DNA from: Verrucomicrobiota bacterium
GTDB taxonomy: Bacteria > Verrucomicrobiota > Verrucomicrobiia > Opitutales > Oceanipulchritudinaceae
Direction of reading: 5' to 3'
Assembly (NCBI GenBank): GCA_009908535.1
Contig: JAAAOD010000039.1
Coordinates: 1-20,827, forward strand
Length of the DNA: 20,827 nt
In this document: piece after piece, positions 1-8,264 of the stretch
Position numbering within the stretch: position 1 is the stretch's first letter
Layout: each line of letters opens with the position of its first letter
Program-made: the position numbers and the translations under genes
The notes under the pieces: generated by a model
Database searches by the model: none
The model's input: the letters and a program-made list of their open reading frames with translations, nothing else
Told to the model about the DNA's origin: nothing

Positions 1-331
1 GGTCGGCGACGTAGCGAACATCCACGACCAGCCAGCTCGGTTTTTCCCCGGTCGCCTTCGGGTCGTAATAGTCGCTCTCGGGATCGAACTGGGTCGGGTC
101 GGGATAGGCCGCTTCCGAGCTGATTTCGGCGAGGCCAACGATACCCGGTTCCTTGCAGTTGGAATGGTAGAAGAGGACGGGATCCCCTTTGCGCATCCGG
201 TCGCGCATGAAATTGCGGGCCTGGTAGTTGCGCACGCCTTCCCAGAGGGTGGTCTTGTTCTTCGCCGCCTTCAGGTCCTCGAAGGAGTAGACCGAGGGCT
301 CGGATTTCATCAGCCAGATCTCTTCAGCCAT
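1..331 (-). CDS. EVE domain-containing protein (3' end beyond window)
   Basis: The 110 visible residues start MAEEIWLMKSEPSVYSFEDL and continue with WEGVRNYQARNFMRD, GDPVLFYHSN and GIVGLAEI. This is the conserved N-terminal part of the EVE family (PF01878, related to human thymocyte nuclear protein 1). These PUA-like folds are thought to bind modified bases in nucleic acid; the cellular role in most bacteria is not known. The ATG at 331 gives the usual family start. The C-terminus lies off the left edge. The start is only 13 bp after the alaS stop, so the gene is probably co-transcribed with alaS and leuB. The family call is secure, the function is inference. Confidence 0.9.
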   Translation of the reverse strand, partial: MAEEIWLMKSEPSVYSFEDLKAAKNKTTLWEGVRNYQARNFMRDRMRKGDPVLFYHSNCKEPGIVGLAEISSEAAYPDPTQFDPESDYYDPKATGEKPSWLVVDVRYVAD

Positions 332-344
332 GACGGAATCGGGA

Positions 345-3023
345 TCAGAGGGATTGTAGCCAGTTTTTCAGGACGGGTTCCAGTTTGTCCGGATCGCTGC
401 CCCCGCCCATGGCGAAGTCCGGCTTGCCGCCGCCCTTGCCGCCCAGTTCGGCGGTCAGTTGCCGGATGAGGTCGCCCGCCTTGAATCCTTTTGCGATGGC
501 GGCCTCGGAGGCCATGGCAACGAGGGTGACTTTCCGGCCGAAGACACCGCCGACGACAAGGAGGCCGTTGTCCAGCTCCTGGAAGGCTTTGACGGCGAGG
601 GAGCGGAGGTCGTTCGGGTTCTCGGCCTCCAGCGGCTTGGCGAGGACCTGGAGGCCGTCGACTTCGCGCACTTCCTCCTTCAGGCCGGCGGCCTTGTCGG
701 CGCGTTCGCGGGCCTTGAACTGTTTGAGTTCCTGTTCGGCTTTGGCGAGGCGCTCTTGCAGCTCGAGGACGCGACGGGGGATCTCCCCCGGTTGGGCGGA
801 AAAGGCGCGGCCCAGTTGCTCGAGGATGGCGAAGCGCTCCTCGACCAGTTCGTGGGCGGCTTCCCCGCAGAGGGCCTCGATGCGGCGGGTGCCGGCGGAA
901 ATGGCGGACTCGGCGACAATCTTGAGAAAGCCGATTTCCCCGGTAGCGGAAACGTGGGTACCGCCGCAGAGTTCGCGGCTCCAGCCGCCGATGTCGACAA
1001 CCCGCACGGTGTCGCCGTACTTCTCCCCGAAGAAGGCGATGATATCCTCGGGTTTTTCGTTAAAGGGGATCTCGTACCCCTTTACCGGGTCATTGGCGAG
1101 GACGCGTTCGCGGCAAAGGTCCTCGATTTCGCGAAGCTGTTCGGGGGATATCTGCTCGTAGTGGGCGAAGTCGAAGCGGAGGCGGTCGGGGCCGACGTAG
1201 GAACCGGCCTGGTGGACGTGCGGGCCGAGGACCTTGCGTAAGGCCCAGTGGAGGACGTGCGTGGCGCTGTGGTGGCGCTGTACGGCCAACCGGAAGGAGC
1301 GGTCGACTTCAGGAAGGGCTGTTTCCCCGATCGTTTTCTCATCCGGGGTCCCCTCGACAGTGTGCAAAACATGTCCGTTCTCATCACTGGTTGTCGTGAG
1401 AACCGGATACGTTTCCCCACCGACGGCGATGCGGCCGCGGTCGCCGACCTGGCCGCCCATTTCCGCGTAGAAGGGCGTACGGTCGAGAACGACGAAACTG
1501 CGGTTCTCCTCTCCCGCCGGGACGATTTTCTGCACGGTGGCGGTGACTCCTTCAAGGTTGGCTTTCTCGTAGCCGAGGAATTCCGTTCCCTCGCTGTCCC
1601 CGCTTTCGTCGGCGACGCGGACGACGCTCTTGCGCTGGGCGGCGCGGGCGCGCTCGCGCTGCTTTTCCATTTCGGCGTTGAAACCGGCCGTATCGACCTC
1701 GAGGCCGCGCTCTGCGGCGAGGATCTCCGTAAGGTCGAGGGGAAAGCCGTGCGTGTCATAGAGGGTGAAGGCGTCTTCCCCGGAAATGCGATCCGGCTTC
1801 GTCGCGAAGATCCGCTCCAGCATTTGCAGTCCCTTTTCGATCGTGCGGCTGAAAGTGGTTTCCTCGCTGTTGATCACCTTGCGGATGACCTTTTCCTGCT
1901 GTCGCAGCTCGGGGAAGACCGGCCCGAGCACCTCGATGACGGGATCGACGAGCCGGGCAAAGAAACCGTCTTCCAGATCGAGGCGGCGTCCGTAGAGAAC
2001 GGCACGTCGGAGGATACGGCGGAGGACGTAATTACGTCCCTCGTTCCCGGGGAGGATGCCGTCGGCGATGCTGCAGGAGAGCGTGCGGATGTGGTCGGCG
2101 AGGACGCGGAAGGCGATGTCGCGCCGTTGCTCTTCGCTAGGGTTTTGCGGGTCGTCGGGGAGGGTGGCGCCGTACGCGTGCCCGCTCATTTCGGTAATCG
2201 TCGCGAAGATCGGCTGGAACAAGTCGCAGTTGTAGTTGCTGGGCGGCTGCGAGAAATCGGTGAAGCCCTTTGTCGTCGCGAGGGTGCCGGCCACCCGTTC
2301 GAAGCCCATTCCGGTATCGACATGCTTGTTTTTCAGCGGGGAGTAGCCGCCGCTTTCGTCCGCGTTGAACTGGATGAAGACGAGGTTCCAGATCTCGATA
2401 CAGTAGGGCGAATCCTCGTTCACGAGGCGACCTCCGGTATCGCCCTTCGGAGTGAGATCGAGGTGGATTTCCGAGCAGGGACCGCAGGGGCCGGTGTCGC
2501 CCATCATCCAGAAGTTGTCCTTTTTCCCGCTGCGGAGGATGCGTTCCTCCGCATTCAGGCCGGCAGCGGTAAGGACGCGGTGCCAGTGGTCGTGGGCCTC
2601 CTTGTCAAATTCCGCCGGTTCGCCCGGGCCCGGTTGGTAGACGGTGACGTAGAGCCGCTCCTTCGGGAATCCCCAGACCTCGGTGAGGAGTTCCCACGCC
2701 CATTCGATGGCCTCCTTCTTGAAATAGTCCCCGAAGGACCAGTTCCCGAGCATCTCAAAAAAAGTCTGGTGGTAGGTATCGAGGCCGACGTCGTCGAGGT
2801 CGTTGTGCTTGCCGCCGGCCCGAATGCATTTCTGCGTGTCGGTGACGCGCGGATGCGGGCTTTCCCGTTCACCGAGAAAGTAGGGGACAAAAGGGTTCAT
2901 GCCCGCGTTGGTGAAAAGGAGGTTTGGCGCCGTCGGCATCAGGGAGGCCGACGGCACGATGTGGTGGCCCTTGGAGTGGAAGAAATCGAGGAAGGACTGG
3001 CGGATCTCGGCGGAGGTCATCAT
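345..3023 (-). CDS. alaS: Alanine--tRNA ligase (AlaRS)
   Basis: Class II synthetase that charges tRNA-Ala in the cytoplasm. The 892-residue length fits the family (E. coli about 876). Seen: N-terminal AEIRQSFLDFFHSKGH, typical of AlaRS; the catalytic core including GNEGRNYVLRRILRRA (motif 3, about 327-341); the editing-domain metal motifs HSATH (585-589) and CGGTH (686-690); and a glycine-rich C-Ala end (GGGKPDFAMGGG). All key motifs are present, so the enzyme looks complete, with editing. The start has two adjacent ATGs (3023 and 3020) with no strong ribosome site in front, so MTSAEIRQ from 3020 is equally possible. The gene lies 18 bp after leuB and 13 bp before the EVE gene on the same strand, suggesting one operon. 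Confidence 0.97.
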   Translation of the reverse strand: MMTSAEIRQSFLDFFHSKGHHIVPSASLMPTAPNLLFTNAGMNPFVPYFLGERESPHPRVTDTQKCIRAGGKHNDLDDVGLDTYHQTFFEMLGNWSFGDYFKKEAIEWAWELLTEVWGFPKERLYVTVYQPGPGEPAEFDKEAHDHWHRVLTAAGLNAEERILRSGKKDNFWMMGDTGPCGPCSEIHLDLTPKGDTGGRLVNEDSPYCIEIWNLVFIQFNADESGGYSPLKNKHVDTGMGFERVAGTLATTKGFTDFSQPPSNYNCDLFQPIFATITEMSGHAYGATLPDDPQNPSEEQRRDIAFRVLADHIRTLSCSIADGILPGNEGRNYVLRRILRRAVLYGRRLDLEDGFFARLVDPVIEVLGPVFPELRQQEKVIRKVINSEETTFSRTIEKGLQMLERIFATKPDRISGEDAFTLYDTHGFPLDLTEILAAERGLEVDTAGFNAEMEKQRERARAAQRKSVVRVADESGDSEGTEFLGYEKANLEGVTATVQKIVPAGEENRSFVVLDRTPFYAEMGGQVGDRGRIAVGGETYPVLTTTSDENGHVLHTVEGTPDEKTIGETALPEVDRSFRLAVQRHHSATHVLHWALRKVLGPHVHQAGSYVGPDRLRFDFAHYEQISPEQLREIEDLCRERVLANDPVKGYEIPFNEKPEDIIAFFGEKYGDTVRVVDIGGWSRELCGGTHVSATGEIGFLKIVAESAISAGTRRIEALCGEAAHELVEERFAILEQLGRAFSAQPGEIPRRVLELQERLAKAEQELKQFKARERADKAAGLKEEVREVDGLQVLAKPLEAENPNDLRSLAVKAFQELDNGLLVVGGVFGRKVTLVAMASEAAIAKGFKAGDLIRQLTAELGGKGGGKPDFAMGGGSDPDKLEPVLKNWLQSL

Positions 3024-3041
3024 GAAAGAAAAAGCATGGTT

Positions 3042-4154
3042 TCAAACGCGGGGAATCCGCTCCAGAACGGCCTCGGCCATTGCGGCGGTGTTAACGGGCT
3101 CCTTGCCGAAGGCGATGTCGGCTGTCCGGTAGCCTTCCCGCACCGCTTCGCGGACGGCTTTTTCGATGCGGTCGGCGATGTTTCCGAGGCCGAAGGAAAA
3201 GCGCAGCATCATGGCGCCGCTGAGGATCTGCGCGCATGGATTGCCGATGCCCTGGCCGGCGATGTCGGGAGCGGAGCCGCCCGCCGGTTCGTAGAGACCG
3301 AAGGGCTGGCCTTCCGCGTTTCGGCCGAGGCCGAGGCTCGCGGAGCAGAGCATGCCGAGACTGCCGCAGACAATGCCCATTTCGTCGGAGAGGATGTCCC
3401 CGAACATGTTCTCGGTCAGGACGACGTCGAACTGGTTCGGGTTGCGCGCCATCTGCATGGCCGCGTTGTCAACGTACAGATGGGATAGCTCGATCTGTGG
3501 GTAGTAGCGGTCGAAAAAGGCGCTCACGGTCTCCCGCCAGAGGACGGAGGTGGTGAGAACGTTCGCCTTGTCGACGGAACAGACCCGGCCCTGGCGTTCA
3601 AGAGCGGCCCTGGCGGCGACCTCAGCGATGCGCTCGATCTCGCTGCGTTTGTAGATCATCGTGTCGAGGGCCTCCTCGTCCCCGTCGGGGAGGGAGTGCC
3701 GGGCCTTTGGTTCGCCAAAATAGATGCCGCCGGTCAGCTCGCGGACACAGACGAGGTCGATGCCGTCGGGGATCAGCTCCGGTCGCAGGGGGGAGGCCGG
3801 AACCAGTTCCGGGTAAAGGAGGCCGGGGCGCAGGTTGGCAAAGAGGCGGAAGTGACGGCGCAAGGGCAGCAGGGCCGCCCTTTCCGGTTGCCGGGCTGGC
3901 GGGAGTGTCTCCCATTTCGGACCGCCCACGCTGCCGAACAGAATAGCGGAGGCGTTTTCGCAGGTTGTCAGGGTGGCGGGCGGCAGCGCTTCCCCGCATT
4001 CGTCGATGGCCGCGCCCCCGACGAGGGCCTGCTCCGCTTCCAGTTCGTACCCATCGCTGGCCAGAGCCGCCTGCAGAACCTGCATGGCGGCCTCCATTCC
4101 TTCGGGACCAATCCCGTCTCCGGGCAGAACGGCGATCTTCAAGCTTGTCGGCAT
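3042..4154 (-). CDS. leuB: 3-isopropylmalate dehydrogenase
   Basis: Third step of leucine biosynthesis: NAD-dependent oxidation and decarboxylation of 3-isopropylmalate. The 370-residue protein begins MPTSLKIAVLPGDGIGPEGM, the classic family N-terminus. By alignment to well-studied IPMDHs, substrate residues are R99 and R109 (LR..NLRP), R138 and Y145 (VRELTGGIYFG), K196 (VDKANVL), D229 (YVDNAAMQ) and D253/D257 (FGDILSDEMG). GLYEPAGGSAPDIAG near 287 is the NAD-site loop that distinguishes IPMDH from isocitrate dehydrogenase. The frame stays open far upstream of 4154, but that part has no family similarity, so the ATG at 4154 is the start. First gene of the leuB-alaS-EVE cluster; no other leu genes are in the window. 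Confidence 0.96.
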   Translation of the reverse strand: MPTSLKIAVLPGDGIGPEGMEAAMQVLQAALASDGYELEAEQALVGGAAIDECGEALPPATLTTCENASAILFGSVGGPKWETLPPARQPERAALLPLRRHFRLFANLRPGLLYPELVPASPLRPELIPDGIDLVCVRELTGGIYFGEPKARHSLPDGDEEALDTMIYKRSEIERIAEVAARAALERQGRVCSVDKANVLTTSVLWRETVSAFFDRYYPQIELSHLYVDNAAMQMARNPNQFDVVLTENMFGDILSDEMGIVCGSLGMLCSASLGLGRNAEGQPFGLYEPAGGSAPDIAGQGIGNPCAQILSGAMMLRFSFGLGNIADRIEKAVREAVREGYRTADIAFGKEPVNTAAMAEAVLERIPRV

Positions 4155-4262
4155 CGTGTTGAGAAAAGGGCGGAGGGAAAAGTTGTCCCGGGAAAATGGC
4201 AAATTCTTTTCAAGCGGGAAGTGCTTGCGCGCGGGCTCGCTGCCCTTTTCGGTGGAGTTGGA
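4155..4262. promoter_or_regulatory. Divergent intergenic region, leuB cluster / LolA-like gene
   Basis: This 108-bp gap separates two divergent starts and must hold promoters for both sides. It is richer in A and T than the flanking genes around 4180-4215. No -35/-10 pair close enough to consensus could be picked with confidence. GGAG at 4254-4257 is a good ribosome binding site for the rightward gene starting at 4263. On the minus strand no clear Shine-Dalgarno precedes leuB. Confidence 0.4.
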
Positions 4263-5168
4263 ATGTTTGAGCGTCAGCGCGAGTGGTGGGAAGAAACCTC
4301 TGTTGCCGGCAAAGTGGTGGCCGCCCTGCTGACCCTTCTTGTCCTCGCTTTCCTTTCCGGTATCGCCTACATCAGCAGCATCTGGCGGGAAACGGAAGTG
4401 CCCGCCGAGTTGCCGGTGGTTCATGAGGCGCCCGTTAACGATAGAGATTTTACGGAGGAGTTCACTCCCTACGCCGACCTGAGCACGGCAGGCAAACGCA
4501 TTCTCAATAAACACTTCGAAAGCCTTGGCGGACGCGCCTCCATCAGCCGGATTCGCAGTCTTCGCATTGAAGGGATTATCGAGCTGGAGGAGGAGTTGCA
4601 GCGTGACCTCCTCGTCCTTAAAAAAGGGGGAGATCATTTGCGCCTTTCCCTTTCCGGGCCCGAAGCGACGATCGTCATGGCGATTTCGCCGGAGGATGCC
4701 TGGCAGTCCATCGGGCGCGCCGGACGCCTTCTTGAGGTGAAGGACATGGACCCCAAGGAAAAGCTGGATCTTTCCGACAGCATGGACCTGGTCACAGAGT
4801 TGCTTCTCGCTCCGGAGCGCGGGTGGTCGCTGCGCTACCTCGGCAACCGCGATTTCAGCTACAAGGTCTGCCACGCCTTCGAAGTTGAGCACGGTGACGG
4901 GCATACCATCCGGTTTTTCCTCGATCCGAAAACTTTCCATGATATCGGCCGGGAGGAAGTTTACAAAGATGAAGACGGGGAGGTGGTCGTGATGCGTCGC
5001 TATCAGTCCGATTTTGAAAAGGTGGACGGTTTCACCTTCCCGAAAACCGTGATTATTCGGGAAAACGAGGAAGTGGTGCAGAAGATCATGGTGGAGAGCG
5101 TCTCCGTTAATGCGGGAATTCTGGAGACGGCCTTTACCCGCCCCGCGTTTGCCGGAAGCGGCAGCTGA
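4263..5168 (+). CDS. Membrane-anchored hypothetical protein, LolA/LolB-like fold possible
   Basis: Protein of 301 residues. Residues about 15-37 (VAGKVVAALLTLLVLAFLSG...) form one hydrophobic segment, a signal anchor, with the remainder exported. The exported part has ILNKHFESLGG near 80, then alternating beta-type segments such as IRSLRIEGIIELEE, TIRFFLDPKTFHDIGREE and VDGFTFPKTVII. This pattern (a strand series ending in a fixed 'DPKT...DGFTFP' part) is typical of outer-membrane lipoprotein-sorting (LolA-like) proteins, but no lipobox or diagnostic motif was found. The start at 4263 has GGAG eight bases upstream. It is convergent with the nuclease gene, 11 bp from its stop. Function is unproven. 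Confidence 0.75.
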   Translation: MFERQREWWEETSVAGKVVAALLTLLVLAFLSGIAYISSIWRETEVPAELPVVHEAPVNDRDFTEEFTPYADLSTAGKRILNKHFESLGGRASISRIRSLRIEGIIELEEELQRDLLVLKKGGDHLRLSLSGPEATIVMAISPEDAWQSIGRAGRLLEVKDMDPKEKLDLSDSMDLVTELLLAPERGWSLRYLGNRDFSYKVCHAFEVEHGDGHTIRFFLDPKTFHDIGREEVYKDEDGEVVVMRRYQSDFEKVDGFTFPKTVIIRENEEVVQKIMVESVSVNAGILETAFTRPAFAGSGS

Positions 5169-5170
5169 CC

Positions 5171-5206
5171 GAGGTTTTCTCAGACCTCCACCGTTTTGAG
5201 CGGTGG
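5171..5206 (+). terminator. Possible stem-loop pair after the LolA-like gene
   Basis: Directly after the stop at 5168 are two short hairpins: GAGGT/ACCTC (5171-5188) and CCACCG/CGGTGG with a 7-base loop (5188-5206). They overlap the 3' end of the opposite gene. No U-tract follows, so intrinsic termination is only a possibility. Confidence 0.25.
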
Positions 5207-6544
5207 CGGATCGAGCACGAATCCTTTGCCGAGGGGCTCTTCCAGTTCGCTCCGGAACCATGCCCGGGCTTCCGGATCGCCATGACTCAGGACGACGACG
5301 CGCGGCTCGCAGGCGAGAGCGAAATCCCGCAGTTCCTCCCGGTCGGCATGGGAGCTTAGATCAAAGCGTTCGATGGCAGCGCGGACGGGAACGTGCTGGT
5401 CCCGCGCCTCGAAAAGAAAGGTCGATTCCGGTTCGGCCGCGAGCAGTTTCCCACCGGGGGTATCCGGATCGCAGTAACCGACAAAACAGATGGTATTCTC
5501 CCGCGTGCGCAGGAGGGCGGCGGCGGCCTTGTACGAGGGGGTGTTTTCAATCAGCATGCCACTGCTGAGCAGGTAAATAGCGGGGCCCTCGCTGCCGGGA
5601 TGATGGCCTTGCGGGAGTTTCCGTGCCCCCAGCTCGCGGAGAAAGCGGCGCCGTACCCGCAGGGCGCGGTTGTCTTTCGCGATGCGCTCAAAGCCGTTCA
5701 GCAGGTCGAGGCCGAGGCCGCTGACGTAGACCGGGCAATCGGGAAGCATACCCCCGGCGGAGGCATGCCGCAGCGTCGTCAGCAATTCCTGCATCCGACC
5801 GAGGGCAAAAACGGGAATGAGAACGGATCCGCCGCCCTTGAGCGTCCGGCGCAGGTACTGGAGAAGGCGTCGACTCTCGCTTTCCCTGTTGGTTCCGGGC
5901 CCGCGCTCGGTGGTTCCCCGCGTCGTCTCAAGGATCAGGGTATCGACCTTGCCGGGCGGGAAGCGGGCGCCGTCGAGCATGGGCGTGTCGGTGAAGCTCA
6001 CATCCCCGGTGTGGAAAATCCGCCGCTGTCGGTATTCGAGAAGAAGGCCCACCGCCCCGGGAATATGGCCGGAGGGAAAGAGGGTGAAGCTGAACCGTTC
6101 TCCGGAGGCGGTTTCGAAAAGACGCGAATTGCCCGGAACGACGGGAACGACCTGGCGCGCGCACTGCGTGATATCCGCGAACCCGTAAAGCGGGACGGCC
6201 CCCGCCAGGCCTTCCGCCCGCTGACGCTCCATCACCTGGCAGGAATTCTGCAGAAGCCGCTTGTAGAGATACTGGGAATCGCGGCTGAGGATGATGGGCG
6301 TGTCGGGATGATCGCGGGCGAGGACAGGCAGCGCGCCGAGATGATCCAGGTGACAGTGGGTGACAATGATGAGATCGATCGGAAGGTCCCGGATCCGCTC
6401 AAGGCGGGGGAGGGCCTCGTAGCCTGCCATCTTCGGATGCAGGCCGGCATCGATGACAATGTTGGCTTTCCCGAGTTGAAGGAGGAGGCAATTGGCGCCG
6501 ATGCCGCCGGGAGCGTTGAGATCTGTTAACCGCACGTGAGGCAT
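5180..6544 (-). CDS. Beta-CASP metallo-beta-lactamase-fold RNA nuclease (CPSF-like)
   Basis: Predicted zinc-dependent nuclease of 454 residues, related to archaeal/bacterial CPSF73-like exonucleases. Seen: the metal motif HCHLDH (63-68, followed by LGALP), PSGHIPGAVG (H160), HTGDVSF (D181), then the beta-CASP insertion with TNRESESRRLL, GGSVLIPVFALGRMQELL (238-255) and LLSSGMLIENTPSY. After it come GYCDPDTPGGKLL, DLSSHADREEL (H399) and VVLSHGDPEA (H421). All metal-binding histidines and aspartates of the family are present, so it should be active. The ATG at 6544 gives MPHVRLTDLNAPGGIGANC, a natural start. It is convergent with the upstream hypothetical gene and divergent from purH. Bacterial members are thought to act in RNA processing or decay; the substrate here is unknown. 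Confidence 0.92.
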   Translation of the reverse strand: MPHVRLTDLNAPGGIGANCLLLQLGKANIVIDAGLHPKMAGYEALPRLERIRDLPIDLIIVTHCHLDHLGALPVLARDHPDTPIILSRDSQYLYKRLLQNSCQVMERQRAEGLAGAVPLYGFADITQCARQVVPVVPGNSRLFETASGERFSFTLFPSGHIPGAVGLLLEYRQRRIFHTGDVSFTDTPMLDGARFPPGKVDTLILETTRGTTERGPGTNRESESRRLLQYLRRTLKGGGSVLIPVFALGRMQELLTTLRHASAGGMLPDCPVYVSGLGLDLLNGFERIAKDNRALRVRRRFLRELGARKLPQGHHPGSEGPAIYLLSSGMLIENTPSYKAAAALLRTRENTICFVGYCDPDTPGGKLLAAEPESTFLFEARDQHVPVRAAIERFDLSSHADREELRDFALACEPRVVVLSHGDPEARAWFRSELEEPLGKGFVLDPPPLKTVEV

Positions 6545-6676
6545 TCAAATCAGGGGCATGAAAAGCGCTAATGTGAAGGGCGCTCCGCGGACGTCAACCC
6601 CCGGACCTGCCCCTTCTGGGGTATTCTCCCCTGATTGCTCTTGCGAAGTGTTCGGCAATGCTTCTCGGTGGTCGGG
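6545..6676. promoter_or_regulatory. Divergent control region, nuclease gene / purH
   Basis: This 132-bp gap lies between two divergent starts. It contains a perfect 9-base inverted repeat, AATCAGGGG (6548-6556) and CCCCTGATT (6628-6636), about 70 bases apart, and a small CCCC-TTCT-GGGG hairpin at 6610-6621. Either could be an operator or leader structure, but neither resembles a regulator site I can name. No clear sigma-70 promoter was found. Confidence 0.35.
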
Positions 6677-8236
6677 GTGAACAAGACAGCCCTCATTTCG
6701 GTTTACGACAAGGAAGGGATCGTGGATTTCGCCCGCGAGCTTGTCCGGACCCACGGATACCGCGTCCTTTCCACGGGAGGAACCGCGCGCGCCCTGCGGG
6801 AAGGCGGTCTTGAGGTCACGGATGTTTCCGAGCACACCGGCTTTCCTGAGATGATGGAGGGCCGGGTCAAGACGCTCCACCCCAAGATTCATGGCGGCCT
6901 CCTCTGCCGCCGCGACCGTGAGGACCACCGCAGGCAGGCGGTAGATGCGGGGATCGATCTCATCGACCTCCTCGTCGTCAATCTGTATCCATTTGAGGAT
7001 ACCATCGCCGCCCCCGGGGTGACCCGCGAGGAGGCGATCGAGCAGATCGACATCGGCGGTCCGGGGATGCTGCGCAGTGCCGCGAAAAACCACGCAGCCG
7101 TCACCGTGGTGACCGAGCCCGGCGATTACCCCGAGGTCCTCTCCGCCCTCGGGGACGAGGCGGCCCTTGCCCGGCTGCGGCGGAAACTGGCCGCGAAGGT
7201 GTTCGCCCGGACGAGCGCCTACGACCAGGCCATCGCCGCATGGCTCGAGGAAAGCGAGGCCCGCGAAGGGATGGAGCCCGATCTGGCCGCCCTCGGTGGT
7301 TTTCCGGGACGCTTCCAGATGGACGGGGAGAAGGCGATGGACCTGCGCTACGGGGAAAATCCGCACCAGAAAGCGGCCCTCTACGGCAGGTTTTTCGATA
7401 TTTACGAGCAGCTGCAGGGAAAGGAACTCAGCTTCAACAACATCATCGATATATCCGCCGCCACATGGCTCATCGGAGAGTATGAACAGCCCACGGTAGC
7501 CATTCTCAAGCATACCAATCCCTGCGGCGTGGCCACCGCGGAGGATCTCGTCACGGCGTGGGACCATGCCTTCGCCACCGACCGACAGGCCCCCTTCGGA
7601 GGCATCATTGTCGTGAATCAGACGGTGGATGCCGACCTCGCCGAGCGCATCCGGGAAATTTTCTGCGAGGTGATCATCGCCCCGCATTTCAGCGCGGAGG
7701 CCCGGGAGAAATTCGCGAAGCGGAAGAACCTCCGCCTCATGGTCAACCGCGCCGGTGTAAGGACGGAATCCCTACAGGATCTCCGCTCTGCGGTGGGCGG
7801 CTTTCTTGTCCAGGACCGCGACCAGAGGCGCATCAAGCCGGGGGATGGCAAGGTCGTCACCGAGCGTCAGCCCACCGATGAGGAATGGAAAGCGATGCTC
7901 TTCGGGTGGAAAGTGGTCAAGCACGTCAAATCGAACGCCATCGTCTACGCGGGGGCTGAGCACACCCTCGGGATCGGCGCGGGGCAGATGTCCAGGGTGG
8001 ATGCCTCCCGCATCGCGGTCTGGAAGGCGGGCGAGGCGGGGCTTGACCTCAAGGGTTCCATCATCGCCTCCGATGCCTTTTTCCCCTTTCCCGATGGCCT
8101 CGAAGCCGCCGCGGAAGCCGGGGCTACCGCCGCCATCCAGCCGGGTGGCTCCGTGCGGGACGACGCCGTCATCGAAGCCGCCAATCAGCGGGGCCTTGCC
8201 ATGGTGTTCACCGGAATCCGGCATTTCCGGCACTAA
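6677..8236 (+). CDS. purH: Bifunctional AICAR formyltransferase / IMP cyclohydrolase
   Basis: Catalyses the last two steps of purine synthesis to IMP in the cytoplasm. The 519-residue product has the N-terminal MGS-like cyclohydrolase domain (KTALISVYDKEGI, LSTGGTARALREGG, GFPEMMEGRVKTLHPKIHGG at about 55-75) and the C-terminal transformylase domain (MDLRYGENPHQKAALYG near 221; catalytic K278-H279 in KHTNPCGVA; then PFGGIIVVNQ and AIQPGGSVRDD). Start: the usual family N-terminus begins just before KTALISVYD, which points to the GTG at 6677. A TTG at 6635 is an alternative. Length matches the family (about 510-530). A histidine kinase gene follows after 28 bp and may be co-transcribed. Confidence 0.95.
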   Translation: MNKTALISVYDKEGIVDFARELVRTHGYRVLSTGGTARALREGGLEVTDVSEHTGFPEMMEGRVKTLHPKIHGGLLCRRDREDHRRQAVDAGIDLIDLLVVNLYPFEDTIAAPGVTREEAIEQIDIGGPGMLRSAAKNHAAVTVVTEPGDYPEVLSALGDEAALARLRRKLAAKVFARTSAYDQAIAAWLEESEAREGMEPDLAALGGFPGRFQMDGEKAMDLRYGENPHQKAALYGRFFDIYEQLQGKELSFNNIIDISAATWLIGEYEQPTVAILKHTNPCGVATAEDLVTAWDHAFATDRQAPFGGIIVVNQTVDADLAERIREIFCEVIIAPHFSAEAREKFAKRKNLRLMVNRAGVRTESLQDLRSAVGGFLVQDRDQRRIKPGDGKVVTERQPTDEEWKAMLFGWKVVKHVKSNAIVYAGAEHTLGIGAGQMSRVDASRIAVWKAGEAGLDLKGSIIASDAFFPFPDGLEAAAEAGATAAIQPGGSVRDDAVIEAANQRGLAMVFTGIRHFRH

Positions 8237-8264
8237 CCTCGGCGTCCGGTCCTGCCTGAACGAC

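Noticed and set aside
1248..3488. Long open frame (746 codons) on the plus strand opposite alaS and leuB
   Set aside because: It is an antisense by-product of GC-rich codon use; its translation has no family features, while the minus-strand genes are unmistakable.
3696..4262. N-terminal extension of the LolA-like gene
   Set aside because: It is antisense to leuB; the ribosome site and membrane anchor support the start at 4263.
4155..5261. Upstream extension of the leuB frame
   Set aside because: It stays open by chance opposite the LolA-like gene; LeuB homology begins at the ATG at 4154.
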